Shown in pieces: positions 37,090-61,600 of a stretch of 64,000 nt of DNA. The number at the start of each line of letters is the position of its first letter. Position 1 is the stretch's first letter. The position numbers were made by a program, and so were the translations under genes. The notes under the pieces were generated by a model that made no database searches, was not told the DNA's origin, and saw nothing but the letters and a program-made list of their open reading frames with translations. Origin of the DNA: Nymphaea colorata (lineage: Eukaryota > Streptophyta > Magnoliopsida > Nymphaeales > Nymphaeaceae); assembly GCF_008831285.2 (NCBI RefSeq), contig NC_045140.1, positions 14,681,796-14,745,795 of the forward strand. The letters are read 5' to 3'.

Positions 37090-37885
37090 CTATGTATAAA
37101 AGTTACCAAAGCATACAACAAGGAGTAAGCTGATTGAAAAACCAGATATTAAGCACTTTGAAAAAACGACCGCATGCATAAGGTTGTAATTCCGAATAAT
37201 TAATGTGAACATAACAATTTGAATTGTGGAATGAGATTCTACAGTTACATTGCATCCGATCTTTGTCGCCTGAACAGATGCAGCTTCTATAGGCGTAGGC
37301 ACCTTCCAGGAGATTCAGAGGCTGCATACGCTTGCGTCTGAAAGTAAACACATCGAGGAGGAGAAAACTTACATCCGCTCGTTGAGATCAGACCCAAAGG
37401 AAAAATTTATGGAAGAAAGCACGATCGTCATAAACTTGCTTGTGTTCAACCGGATCTTGAACCTGCGCTTGCTGCGATCGGGTACGAGAAAGCAAAGGTG
37501 AGGTCAGAAAGTGCGATGAGTTTTGCTCATATTCAAACCGGATCTGGACCGACTTACCTGCTGCCCCTCTCTGAGATCACGCTCGATATAGGTAAAGATT
37601 ATGCAGCAGTTTAGGTCCGATCGTCGTGAATTTGCTTGTCGCCGGCCAGATCCGCACTAAAATCGCGTCGGCGTTGCTAGATCTGGAAGTTCAACTGCAA
37701 GTTGTTCCAAGAAACCGGGGAGGATCGGCATCGTTGATTTGATGAGTGCTAATCTGGCGGTGGATGCGCGATACCATCAGAGGAAGAGAGTTCTAGCGCG
37801 TGCGCGCGAATGAGAGAGAGAGAGGAGAGAGGAGAGTGAGCGGATATTGGCGGGAAACAGAAAAGATTGACAGAAATTTTGACGG
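37090..37885 (-). other. Possible minus-strand transcription unit, no recognised product
   Basis: Downstream of a minus-strand TATA box (37914-37921) the sequence looks like a plant leader: a CT-rich stretch at about 37812-37834, then an ATG at 37775-37777 opening a 28-codon frame, and a plausible splice donor (CAG/GTAAGT, about 37557-37566) with an acceptor near 37340-37345 (TACTTTCAG). The exon that would follow carries an 82-codon frame (37103-37351) rich in Cys (CICSGDKDRMQCNC) with no family that I recognise. Two diverged copies of a CGATCGTC...TTGCTTGT word occur at about 37423 and 37617. This could be a non-coding RNA, a short-peptide gene or a decayed element. Confidence 0.25.
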
Positions 37886-37913
37886 ACACGTAACACAGCC
37901 CCGCTTAACCGCC

Positions 37914-37921
37914 TTTATATA
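37914..37921 (-). promoter_or_regulatory. Candidate minus-strand TATA box
   Basis: On the minus strand the sequence reads CTATATAAAGG, a strong TATA match. A CT-rich patch and then an ATG follow about 80-150 bp downstream. No transcript evidence is available from sequence alone. Confidence 0.35.
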
Positions 37922-37924
37922 GGT

Positions 37925-40045
37925 TGTCCCGCGTCTCGAGTCAACAAGTTGACTTGCTTGGTGCCTCAAAATGGACAAATTACGTCTCCATGAGCTTCAC
38001 ATGACCTGAACCAGGCCATTCTTTTGAGCGGACCACCATGAGCCTTGCTAATCGCGGTGGGCTATAAAATACTTAACCGGACTAGACACACATTTGATTA
38101 TGTTTTTAGAACATATATATATACACACACATGACCTACAAATACAATTTTTACCTTAAAAATATGATGTGATTATGAATGCGGTGTATGAATTTAACAA
38201 TTAAATGTCATACATAATTACATCATATCATATTTTCCGAAACAACAATAATGGTGTTCATGAAATATATGTATTATAAGAGTATGTACTCCAATAACAT
38301 CGTGTTCTTTTTTTACTAAATGCCTCCTTTATGTGATGTTATTGAATGATAAGTTATTGAATCAATCAAACTAACAATTACCTCTTGCTATTGAAGAACA
38401 ACTTCTGAAACCAATCAGACTGGTATATAACCTCTCACCATTGCTGAGGCCTAACTACCTAAGATGCACTTGTGCTGAGCTGCACCAGGCTAGTGTTTGT
38501 GTGGCTTTTAAAACAAAGCTAGGCATGGCGACATGGTGAGGTTGGGTCTTCGATGCTCCCACTTTGAGTAGGTCAGAACTTAGACCTGAAATTAGTCCGT
38601 GTCATATTTTTTGGTGACAATGAACATTTCTGCATATGGAAGATAACAAGTTTGGATCAGTAATAGTCGTAGATAAGGATGAAAATTATGGATCCATGTA
38701 TATATTATATGTGAAAGGAGGGTCCTGGTTAGTCATGGTCAAGGCCGAAAGGAATGTCTCTCCACTCGTATATGTTGTCAACAAGTACTATTCGTAATCT
38801 CACTACTTGAAAGAATAAATATTCTCAGAGTAACATCATTCGATAATGTTAAGTTTTATTAATACAAAAGATGACATCAATGTAACGTCATATTTAGAAC
38901 GAAAAGGAATAAGTATTCATAAGGGTTGTTCCCTTGAAGGCTGTTGATGCATGTTACAAGGCACAAACCCATACCCACATCACCGTACCGTATCCATATT
39001 TTAAAGTTGTCATACCCATACCCACATCTTCATGGCGTACCCATCCATGTGATTTAGGCTTTCCGGGGTACAATACATACAACATTGTGCAAAAACAGTC
39101 TTATTTTTGTTTAAAAAAGCATGGTTTGATTATGGATATTGTTTATAAGTTTCAAAGTTGGACTTGAGATAAGATCACACAATGTTTATTGGAACAAGAT
39201 CACGATGTTCTCAAAGCATATGGTGTAAAGTCATGCATTTTAAGAACACAAGTTGCTCCTTATTAAACCAAAATTTCTTTTTCATTTTTTTATGTTTACT
39301 TGTTATATGAACAAGTGAAATTTCGGTCATTTACGATACCTTTAGAGGTGTCAAACTACTCAAACCATCCTAAAATTTAGTCTAGGAACCCAATCGATCG
39401 GTTCCAGTCCGCTCGGTGGTGGGGTCAAGACAAGGCGCTCGGTGTTGGTGGTCCGGATCCGTTATACAACATTGGAGTCAAAACGATTAATCCAAAGTGG
39501 GCTGATACGGATCCAAACTAGATACCCAACCCTACATTCCTTATGTGGGTTGACCCATCGCCCGAATAAGATTAAAGGATTGATTTACCCAAATGTATAG
39601 AATCTACTTTGGTGTTTTGAAATATCGCCTCACTGTACTTCAACTTCCATATCAATAGTTCACGTTTGCAATACATAACATTAATATATTAAAAATTTAA
39701 AACATGCCTACCAATCCTTAGATAATCAGATTGTGTCAACCTTTTTGGGATGCACCTCATCCTATTTAACTTAAACAATACAATACTTATAAAATCGAAC
39801 CAGTGACCGGGCTCTCACTTCCCACCAATCCTGCTACTACGCCATCTGGGAAAATTGGCACTCTAAATTTCGAGCCATCAGTTCTTCACACATATTCGTG
39901 ACTCGCCTGGTTGCGAGGGAGGTCCCCGTTGACAGTTTGAGTCAACAAGTCAAAAAGGCTCGCGTACCGTTTTCTTAACGCAATGCCCTTTCTCGTCCTA
40001 AACCATGTTTCCATAATTTGGTACTCCCTCTCTCTCCCTCTCGGG
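37925..40045. other. AT-rich intergenic DNA upstream of ARL1
   Basis: No gene was recognised. A short CA/TA microsatellite lies near 38113-38130. A weak MITE candidate spans about 39343-39534: its ends read TAGAGGTGTCAA and, complemented, TAGGGTTGGGTA, with flanking octamers GATACCTT and CATTCCTT that agree at six of eight positions. A minus-strand frame at 39886-40158 lies over the presumed ARL1 leader and is a shadow. Confidence 0.35.
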
Positions 40046-40113
40046 ATGAACGCGTTTCTGATTCTCTTTCCGCATTGAGGATGGAGATGGTGGTGCCCTT
40101 CCTTCCGGTTTAA
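40046..40113 (+). promoter_or_regulatory. Two consecutive 11-codon upstream ORFs in the ARL1 leader
   Basis: If transcription starts upstream of 40046, the leader contains two back-to-back mini-ORFs: 40046-40078 (MNAFLILFPH then stop) and 40081-40113 (MEMVVPFLPV then stop). They end about 270 bases before the ARL1 start codon. Part of the leader may be removed by an intron ending at the acceptor TTGACAG near 40325. Effects on translation are inferred. Confidence 0.4.
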
Positions 40114-40353
40114 GCCAGTCTCTCCGCCATCTCTGCAAGGTGCCCATTGATTTCTCATCGCATTACGACGACTGGTCTCCGTCTTGTTATTCGGGTTTGT
40201 GGTTTGTGTTTCGTTGTTTTCTCCAATTGGTTTTTCAATGAACCAATCGATTCACTATTGATCTTGTTCTTAAGTTCCAAGATTTATTGGTCCGAATTCA
40301 TAATTCTATCGTTTGGAATTGACAGGTGGTTCTTGATTGGGAACCAGATCTGA

Positions 40354-48810
<8,457 letters not shown>

Positions 48811-49269
48811 TATGATGCACTTTATTTCAAAGTATGATTGAGATTTTTCCAAATGTTCTGGAGCAGCGGAGGAAATTTATGGAGCATCGGTAGTCAATGT
48901 GTTGGGTCTGGGGCAAAACCATCTCCACTTTACATCGTATGTATGGAGTTAAGAGTGAAAAACGGAATGGTCTTACATCAATTTTTTACATGGAGACTTT
49001 TATTTCTTTTTCTTGTGTTAATTGCATTTGCCTTTTACTTTATCCCTTGTGGAGCTGGGGTTGAAATCATGCTCCAATTGTACTACTGTAGAAAGAAAAA
49101 CAACGGTTACTGTAGCTCTGTTCAACTGGAAGTAGCAAACGAGAGATGTCTAGAATTGGTCGGATCAATGTTCTCTCCGATTGGTACCAATCAAGGCCCT
49201 TTACAGTGACAGCTCTAATGGAACGGTTAAGACAACAGGACTTCATTGTTAGAGTGACGGTGTTGTTGA

Positions 49270-49307
<38 letters not shown>

Positions 49308-51430
49308 TGTTACCGGATCAGGACTTCCTCCTTTTTCAACTGTCCTAAAGCTGAGTTGTGTGTGAGCGATGGGTGCAAGAGTTTGGGCAATCGAAATATT
49401 TATATAATTTAGTGACACCACACGTAGGCACATACACACACAAACACCGAGAAACAAAGCCGTGTAATGAGTTCCACCACTCAAACAATCTACATTCTAA
49501 AAGATGACAAATATGGCCTGGCCAAATTTTTGATGAATTAGATGGAAGGAGACATCTTTGAATTTTTTGTAAAGAGTGTAGAAGTCTGTCTCTCTCCCTC
49601 TCTCTCTCTCTCACAAAAGTAGGTCTAGAAGTTACTTGTGGTGGTTCTTCTTTTCCTTTTCTACTGCCCCTGATTTTAAGCGAAGCAAAGTGGTTTCTAT
49701 TTCGTGTTCCTTCTGTTTTCGATCTGGTGTTCGTCTGTTTGATTTCATATTAAAAGCTAGACTGTGAAATTTAAATTTGCGTTCCTCCCGCTTTTGGCGA
49801 GTTCTCTTCATGGGTACCGAGCCATTCTCACCAGTGTGATGTTTCTAATGGTTTCCTGAAATTTCCACACACGAGCTCTCTTGATGGGTATCGAGGCGTT
49901 CCCGTCAATGTGATGTTCTTTATGGTTTCCACTGCTTGAAATAGCACGAGGTGTCGTTGCACAGGTTACCTCGTGCATCTAACCAAGCATGAGCACATAC
50001 ACCAACCCCCCAAGAACCTTGCGTTGATTTCTTGCACAAATGTTCAATTATAAAAAACAATAACTTGGAATTGGATCCATGTAGGGATCCTATAATCCTA
50101 CTAATTGACATAACCAGACACTATATGCGAAATTATTAGTAGAAAATGTGTATTAGCTTATTACAGCACAATGAAAATGTGAACGAAGTTAAAGCATAAG
50201 ATGACGAGCGATCGCTTCACAACAGGTACAGGGGGAAGCCTCTGTCTTGTTTTCTTTTTTTTTTCCCCTCTTTTTTGTGTTATTTTTCGATCTCTCTACT
50301 GGCAAGCAGTATTCCACGTAGCCTTTTCCTTTTCATTTCAAGTGCTCTTCCCATATTCTTAGTCCGAAGTCTCCATCCGTGCAGGAAGTTAATCCATGGT
50401 TCTTGAGGGGTTGGTGTATACTGTATAGAATCGATAAAGCCCAAACGTACCATGTAAATATGGTTGATTATTTTCCAATCCAGAGCCTCAAAAAAATCTC
50501 ACACATATAGTGTCTTCTAATCTAAAGCCTCAAAAAAAAAAATCTCACACATATAGTGTGTGTGTATATGTGTACATGTTTTTGGGGGGATTGCTGAGAG
50601 AGAGAGGTATGCGTGTGTCAACTGTTCATAAGGGTGGATGAAAGTTAAAACATCCTGGCTGATCAAATTTGAAAATTGCAGTATCAGTTGAAAGCTGACT
50701 GACTACATCTGCAACAATAAACACAAAAGCCCTAGCAGAGCAGGCCCAATATAACCATGTCAACAAAAATCTGCCAAGCAATCCTTGCCAAAAATTTGCC
50801 ATAGGTGTTTATATGCAATCAATGCGTGCTTTAACCAGACGATGGTTATTAGATGATAGGATGAAATACTTTTCCCATGGCATATGGCCTTTACCCTAAA
50901 GACAATTTTTAGGGCGGCACGCCAAAGCTGGGAGCAACAAAGAATGGTGAACTTCAGCAACTGAGTTTAACTGAGCAGAGGCCAAGCCAGCCACCTGTGT
51001 CTATCACCATAAACATCGCTGCGGTCCTTGACCCATTTGAAAATCCATAATTTAGAACAACTTGTAATGATAATTGGGGCCTTGGATCAATTGCTTGCAA
51101 TCCATATTTATTTCTCAATACACAGGTCCGATTTAACAAGTCGGGCTGCATTCTTCATATGAATGACAGTGATACCAAAGCCGCCATGAGTAGAAGGTTT
51201 AGACAGCTGCATCCCGTCTCACTCACCTCTATCTTCTCGTCTTTTTCATGCGTCCGAAACGTAGTGCGAGGAAGGCATTTTATGCCGTGATTTTTTCTTA
51301 AAACGATTCGTTCGGAGCCGCAAGTGTCTAGGGAATAAAATGATGAACCAAACGGACTGCCAGAGTGGCTTACTTGGTAATTGCTAGACAGCCAAGTGGT
51401 AGAGAGGAGAATTTACTTCACCCACGTACA
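48811..51430. other. ARL1 3' UTR and spacer to the eL39 gene
   Basis: The first few hundred bases are the presumed ARL1 3' untranslated region. Then come a (TC)n(TG)n microsatellite (49270-49311), two diverged copies of a roughly 57-bp word about 75 bp apart (49799-49856 and 49874-49930, sharing TGGGTA-CGAG and TGTGATGTT), and two copies of GCCTCAAAAA...TCTCACACATATAGTGT (50482-50513 and 50524-50559). Open frames in this stretch are low-complexity or shadows. Confidence 0.45.
49270..49311. repeat. Compound microsatellite (TC)n(TG)n
   Basis: TC dinucleotides run from 49270 to 49290 and change directly to GT repeats through 49310. It lies about 460 bp past the ARL1 stop and may be in the 3' untranslated region. 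Confidence 0.95.
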
Positions 51431-51534
51431 GATTAGGGCTTCCTCGGTCTGGTTCCCTCCTTCCTCCGCTCTTCTTTCTCGCGCTGTTTCTGCTTGGCCT
51501 CGCTTCCCGGCGTCTTCTCGACGAACTTCCCACC

Positions 51535-54452
<2,918 letters not shown>

Positions 54453-57400
54453 GACACTGATTTTGATATGGAAATGGAATATATACCCATTTCCATGTTC
54501 AGAGTGTTGAAAAGTTTTTGGTTTTGAAATGTGTTCTATACAGAAGATGCACTGAATGAAAATCAGTATGTAGAATTTGAACAGTTTGCTTTATTGGTAT
54601 CGCAAAAATTTGTCAAGTCTTGAACTGGTTAATTCTTAATTTCATAGCCTTTTGGGTCTCGTAACACCATTTCTGAATCCAGTATGCTAATATTGGTAGG
54701 TTTTATATGTGCTTTTTCATTTATTTGAATGAGAACAAGCAAAATTTTCTGCTTGAGGTGGGTGGAAGCGGCTTTGAGATGGTAATTGTCTTGGTCATAA
54801 TTGTGCACAGTTAATTAAAAAAGATGTAAGGGAAAAGGAGTTGTGTGGTCAATCAAAGCCAGGTACTATAGGAAGCTGAGCTGACAGTTGTGTGTTTGAC
54901 AAGGCCTGCTCTGTTAGACCTTGTACCGGATTATGGCTTCCTTAAGCCTGGGTGTGAGTGGTGATGGTCTGATTGTTAATGCCTAGCTGATGCAGGGCCA
55001 GTTTTTGGGTCTTTCTCTCCGTTGGAAAGATAACAGGTCTTGTCGGCTTAGGGTTCCCTAGGTCCGAAAGTGAGAAGTATGGTTGTTATACTCAGCATAA
55101 AACCATCTTTTCTTTTTCTCATCTAGCTTCATTGCCTCACTGGTGCCAGCATGGCTGGTGTGAAGGACCATCAGAAGTACCAATGTTTTTGTAAACAACG
55201 AGCCTCACTTCCATGAATTTGTTTGGTCTTCTTTCTAACTTTACTGTCGCAGAGCGCCAAGAAACTACTCTATGATCTTGTTTCGTGAGTGGTTATCTTG
55301 CTATTTGTTTTTCCCCTTTTTTCAATTAAAACAATCATCTGGTTTTATATTTCCTTTACTGATGCAGTTTGTTTTCCTAGTTTTATTAATCTGTATAAGG
55401 TTATGCATTCTGCTTCATGCTTTTGCTAGAGATCAGGCTGTATATTGTCCTTGTTGAAGACCTTGGTGGTATTCTGTTGTGGCATTAATGCGTAAAAGTT
55501 CCATTTATCATTTGCTGTTTTCTCTTACATTATTTTCTTTCGTACTCAGTTTGTTGATTTCTTTAATAGTTATATTCCTTATTTTTTTGTTAGTTCTCTC
55601 ATTTCGAATTTTTTTGTTTCTGTAAATAATTTTCTTTATAAATTGAAGTTACTTCTTTATGTTAAGGATTTTGATGCCTGGTATGTGGCCGCATAGCTTA
55701 TTTCTCTCAGAGAAGTGCACTTCTTGGTGACAGATGCCTCAATCTTGACAAACACCATTTAGTCACACAGGTTTGGGAGTGTGGGAGTGTGTGCAGCGAG
55801 GATATGTGTTATATATATATATAGTCTATGAACGGTGACTCAACACCAGGGGACACCAGACCTGAGGCGTGATCCATTATGATGGACTGTCATAGAAAAA
55901 CCTAGGGGAAAAAGGTGATTTAGTTCACACCTTTTTTTATCCCCTTGTCCATCATGATAGATTAGACAGTCGTCATGAGTGGGTTGCGTAACTCTAGCTA
56001 TACAGAGTTTCCATTTATAAACAATAAAACAGCAGTGAAATTGTCTGCAAATAATAAAAATAGGAATTAACAATTAACAAGGTATGGTTTTATCAATGAT
56101 TAAATGAAAAAAAAAGCATTTTGTTTCTTGCTGCAGTGGTTTGGCAACCTTTTGCAAGAATCCATGTTACTTAGTTTATTGCTGAAATAACCATCGCTAG
56201 AAATGCCAAATGCTTGCTTATGTGCGCTCGGGTCAACAAGAGGTGCCTGTGCTGGATTTAGGTGAGGCTCTGCTAGCTCAATCAACACCTCGTTCAGTAA
56301 AGAATAGTAGCAGTTTGTATGTTTCTTCTACTAGAAAAGCATAGTCGGTCATTTCAGCCTAGCTCAATCAACAAAAGGTGCCTGCTACATGTTTTCAGTC
56401 TGATTCTACAATTAGATATCTTGTTTCCATCCATTATCATTAGATCTCTGGTAGTGTTATGATTCGGGTATACTTTTGAGGTTTAGTCTATTCTTCATTG
56501 TCTGCCTGGAAAACACACGTGTAATTTCTCCGTGAATTATCCATGACCTAGCAAACACTTTTCTTCCAGCTGTGCGCTCCGCTGTTCTTGCTGATCAATC
56601 CTGATTCACTGTTTGCCGGTGGCACTGGCATCTAGAAACCAGTTCACCATCTGTTCAAGCTTCCTTTATGGCTTCCTTAGACTTTTGTTGAAGCTTCGTC
56701 AAACTTGCTTGGCGCTGCTTAGACTTTTATGGCTATTGTTCCAACACTACAGTAGTTTTTCAATAGCTCTCTTGTTCTATTGATTTTGGTCCGTCCACTT
56801 TAAGTACGTTTCGTAATACCTTTCGCATTGGAAGCTTTCATCTTTATGTATGATTACGTGTGACATGATGTACAGGAGGAGCGTATGCTGATGTTGGACA
56901 CATTGATATGAACACATACTATTTCTCCAGTGTAAAGATCTATGGTTCTGGTGCCATTATTTGTCCATATTAGAGATGTGGTTGGTTACATAAATTTTAA
57001 ATGCTTTTGGAAATTGATTTCGGTCTATTTCAGTACAGCCAGAAAATCTGAAATCAAAGAACCATATCATGATCATTACGTCCCTAGGACTCAAAATGAA
57101 TGATTCAGATTGTTAGTGTATTGAACTCCAATGTTTGATTTCTCCTTCATAGAGCTAGATTATTCATTCAGTCCCATGTTTGATTTAATTGTTCTTGTGG
57201 TGGGGATTGGAGGCGAAGGCTCCTCCCTCCCCTTCCTCCCGTGTTCAAGGGCTGTGTCGGATTGGGCGTGGGTATTTAATTTATTGCTCGTTGACCATTA
57301 TATTATCAGCGCTTGGCATGCTCTCGTGATTGTTAAAAGACTTTCCTTCAAACAGGAGATAGTGTGGTTCCTTTTCGGATTTCAGCCATATCATGGACTT

Positions 57401-58330
57401 GGCAATCGAGGCCGATTGAGTTCAGGCATTTAGTTGGGTTGGTCGTGTTAATAGGAGTTTTCGTATGTTTTCAACTGTCGTCCTCCCTATTGCTTGCCCG
57501 TATGTTTACATAAATTTATTATGCCATTTATTTTCATAAATTGTATAATATTTTGCCATTTATTTACATAATAATTTTGATTGCGAGTTGTTGATCTCTA
57601 TGAAATATCTACTGATCCGGAGCTCGCTAAAGTTAGCTTTCACTCTCCCTGTTAGATAAAAATAAAACAAGTCGAAAGCCAAATGGTACTTGATCCTACT
57701 CCCTCGTATAAGTAGCCTAGAGCCCTATTACTCCTCGATTCTAGGATGTATCATTCGTTTTAGCTTTCAGGGGACGAATTTCCTGTAGAATAGAACGGTG
57801 GTTATTCATCCAATGGCGACATCTTATAGCGATAAGCTTCTTTTAGATAACCAATTGCTACCGGTTACTTTCGTTGCTGGATGCGGCACGATTGTTTTTG
57901 TAGTTTCTCCCTTTCAATCATAGACTTGGCCAGGAAAGTTTGCTTTTATTCCGCATGTAGACACTTGTGATACTGTATTTCATGGATTATCTTCTGAATC
58001 GCGATGCTTTTGGCTTGGGAATCAAGTTCATGCTGAATGGTAAATCGAGATTGGGTCTGTTAAGGCTTTTTAGTCTTTTAGGAGATCTCATCATTGAAGA
58101 ATGAAGAAGCCTGGGCAAAATCGTGGCATTATATGCTGAGTAGCATTTCGGGAGCTGGAATGGCTCTTTGAAGGAGTCCTATCGTTACACTAGAGGGGTT
58201 GGTATATTCTTGGGCCCTGATTACCTGCGAAAAGAGTTATTGTTCATTCTACGCTAAAATTTCCTGTGCCTTCTGAGGTCGAGGAAGAGCAGGAGGGGTT
58301 TTCTGTGGTTTCTCTTTGCGGGCGACTTGG
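54453..58330. other. eL39 3' UTR and AT-rich intergenic DNA
   Basis: The first few hundred bases are the presumed 3' untranslated region. A TA microsatellite lies near 55811-55823. No coding exon, RNA gene or paired transposon end was recognised; open frames at 57131-57433 and elsewhere show no motif. Two words resembling hAT MITE ends (TAGAGATGTGG near 56971 and ACGTCCCTA near 57079) lack matching target duplications. Confidence 0.35.
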
Positions 58331-58332
58331 GT

Positions 58333-58359
58333 GTTAGGGCGTTATACTGTCGCCCTAAC
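58333..58359. repeat. Perfect 9-bp inverted repeat with 9-nt loop
   Basis: GTTAGGGCG at 58333-58341 and CGCCCTAAC at 58351-58359 are exact complements separated by nine bases. This makes a compact GC-rich hairpin in otherwise ordinary intergenic DNA. The arm contains a telomere-like TTAGGG word. No gene is attached to it. Confidence 0.8.
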
Positions 58360-58596
58360 AAATAACCTGCACTGTTTCCTCCTCTTGGGAACTGCATAAA
58401 AGGTTAAAATTTAGATTTCTTTAAATGATTTTGTGATATTATTGAGGCGTGACTAGTTATTTTAACTTTGGCACCCTGTGTGGTTCTGGGCGCACAGTTA
58501 TTTTAGAATTTTGCATCGGAACGTTATTTTGGAATAGCCGTTCGTGCACGCTCGGCTGGTCCAGCCTTGTTTGCAGAAGATTATTCAACTAGAACT

Positions 58597-58676
58597 ATGA
58601 TGAAGTAGTTGTGTTTTATAATGCTGCAATTTTTTTATGATGAAATAATTGTGTTTTATAATGCAGCAATTTTCAA
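58597..58676. repeat. Near-perfect 40-bp tandem duplication
   Basis: ATGATGAA begins at 58597 and 58637, each followed by TTGTGTTTTATAATGC and GCAATTTT. Three or four mismatches separate the copies. Confidence 0.85.
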
Positions 58677-61600
58677 GTAGCCAACAAGGACATCACCATC
58701 TTCAACTGTGAACGCTTTAGACTGAAAAAACGGGCGATCATTTGACGACCTATTGCTTCTTTAGAAGTTTTTGTACATTTTAACTCTCCAACGTTCATTG
58801 CTACCCTCTACGCCATATCCATCTGTGGCTTCTTGTTGGCCATTCCAAATTGATCTGATGTTAAGTTTGTTCATAAATAATGTTTTCAACCTCAGTTATG
58901 GGTCATTGACATGTTCATCTTCTTCTTCCAAGTATCGATTGATTCATCTCCACCTTTTTCCTGAATAATCCAAAGTGTCCTTTTCTTTGGCGTTCTTGGA
59001 AAGGGAAACCTGGTCGATGAGAGCGGGCTGACCAACTCTTTACCTGTTCTGCACATGGCTTTGTTAAAGTCATTACAACTTGGTCTTTGAAGGACTGTTT
59101 GTGCAAGAGTAAGATACTGTTATTGTCCAATGAATTTGTCCCGAAAATGACCTATTCATATAACAGTATGTTATAGTGTCCTATGAAGCTATTCCATACT
59201 TTTGGGCAGGTTCATATGACAGTAACAAAGTGGAGGCAACCCGGGTCTGATGTGGCCATCACATGTGACTAAAACTAAGTCTATCTTCACTGAAGTGTGA
59301 TTTTTGAAGGCCACACTGTAGCTTCTCTGCTGGGTAGAACATGCCTGCAGTCGTCCTTATATATCTGGAGAATTTTTTTTGAAATAAAATCTGCCTACGA
59401 TTCTGTCAAGTACATTTACGACGACTTGTGATAGAATGTCTAACCATTCAAGCCGAACGTAAAAGCTGGCTGAACAGACGAAGCGTAACGTACATGCTGT
59501 GTTGACAGGGAAAGGAAAGAACGGACATAATGCAATGTCATTCAGTCTGAGCTTTCAGCTTGGAAAAAGCAAAGGCAAAAGTCCCATTATTCATAATGTG
59601 AGGCTCATTTTTCCACATCTTGTGGAGCCCTCGAACAAGAGTTTTCTCTTTATAAATTTCCCCAAGGAGAAAAGAGTGTCTACTCGCATGTGCGCCCGGG
59701 ATGAGTGAGTGGCGATCCATCTTTTTCGAAGTCATCAAAGCATCATCAATAAGCAAGGTGAGGTGGGCCGAAAAGCATTGCTCATTGTAAGCGGCGTGCC
59801 ATGATCGCCCTTTATTTTATTTTTAGAGAAAACCTAATGTCGTCTTCTTTCTTTGGGAAGGATGCTGTTTCTTTTTTTTCTTAAACAATACAATAAAGTG
59901 CATGATGATTTATAAAAGTATAAAATAAACTATCAAAGCACCAAAAAGACCAACGAAAATATTTATAAAAGTATAAAATAAAGTATCAAAGTATAATAAA
60001 ATAAACTTGCTTGATGCATGCGGGTTGGGTTTGTATGAGCTTTGCCTTATTGAACTGCAGACTGACCTCGTTGGTACAAGACCAAGCTCGCCTTACGTTC
60101 GTTTTGGACTCACGAACATGAAGCCGAACTGGGCTCGTAAATGTTGTAAGGTTGCACAATAGAACCGGCCAGACTCAACCCACTTCATGTTTGCTCATCA
60201 AACAGTAATCCTGATGCATTGTTGTCATGTGCAGTAGCGAAGGCACGTGTGGGCTTGTGTAGGCAATTGCTTACACAACCCAACTCATATATTAATACGT
60301 GTTTATGTATTGGTTGCCCCTTAAAAATTATAATTTGAGGTGTTGGTGCCCTGGATTAGGAATTTCTTACCCAGCCACCGAATATGTGATATTATTTTTA
60401 TTAAAATTGAATTAAATATAACTTGAGCGCTCATGTGAAAGCTTCAAATCAAGAACTAAAAACAAATTTAACCTGCTAGTCCGAGAGAAGTCATGGAACT
60501 GACCTTGACCCTGTTTAGTTTTGAAGCCGTAAGTGGCAAACTCGGGTCGACCTCAACGTCGTGTTCGGCTGTTAGTCGTGCAAATGCACACCCTTACTTT
60601 AAGGATATGACACTTTCTCAAACGCCTGGATGGTCACATGGAAAGGGAAAGGCGCCCACATTGTTGTCTTCCCTGTACCTTGGTGGTACGGCCTTCTCTT
60701 TACTGTGTTTAGTGCTAGTGCACGCACACATGGCTTATCTCATACAAATAAATACATATCTTTTAGTATCTTTTCTTTCTTGCTTTGGGCTTCCGATGGG
60801 ACTCTTGTTGGGTAGAAAGAACATATTGTTCTTGGAACACATATTCCTACAAAACATATAGTATTTTTGGAACGGTGGCCTAAGAATATATGTTTCAAGA
60901 ATACGTTGTCCTTCTTACCAAACACCTTTTAGTAAAAAAAAAAGAAAAAAAAAGGGTTCTTTCCTGGACAAATCAGTCGATTTGGCCTTTCCTGGCATTT
61001 TTACTTACTGCCCTTCAATTATTCATTCAAAATTTTTAATTTGCTTTGGAGTTTTTGGAGACCAGTGTTCAGGGCCTAACATTCCACCTGCCATCGGAGA
61101 ATGAGCAGTGGTGCACACAACAGCGATATGTACCAAAAAAGGAAGGAGAAAGTTGGGGTATTTTATTTTACTTTTCACTACCTTTTTGTGTTTGTAGGGA
61201 GACTTGATCATCTGGTGCACAAATATTTATACATAAATCCGTGTTACTGGTGCATATAACCAGCTTTGCAGCCACCGACCATATAACTACATAGGCTTCT
61301 CGTTTTTTTTTTTTTTTTGATTTTTTTCTTAGTTCACTATTACCACATTTCCCTTTTGTTCTTGACAACTTCGCTCTTTCAGACAATGACACTGCTTTTA
61401 TTGGAGACCGAACACAAAATCTGGTCCACCTTGCTTTGGCCGGCAACAGGAGGACTTTGTCACCCAATTAACATGAGAGTCAGCTAGCTGATCATGGACG
61501 CCGGTCGCGTGCCCACTACCAAAAAAGCCACTCTCCCCTATTCTGCTAAATTATTGTGCAAAAGTCACTTTCCTTTTCTTTGCTGTGAAGTTCAATTTGC

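Noticed and set aside
39343-39534. Second hAT-type MITE
   Set aside because: The termini agree only loosely and the flanking octamers match at six of eight positions, so it is left as a note in the intergenic entry.
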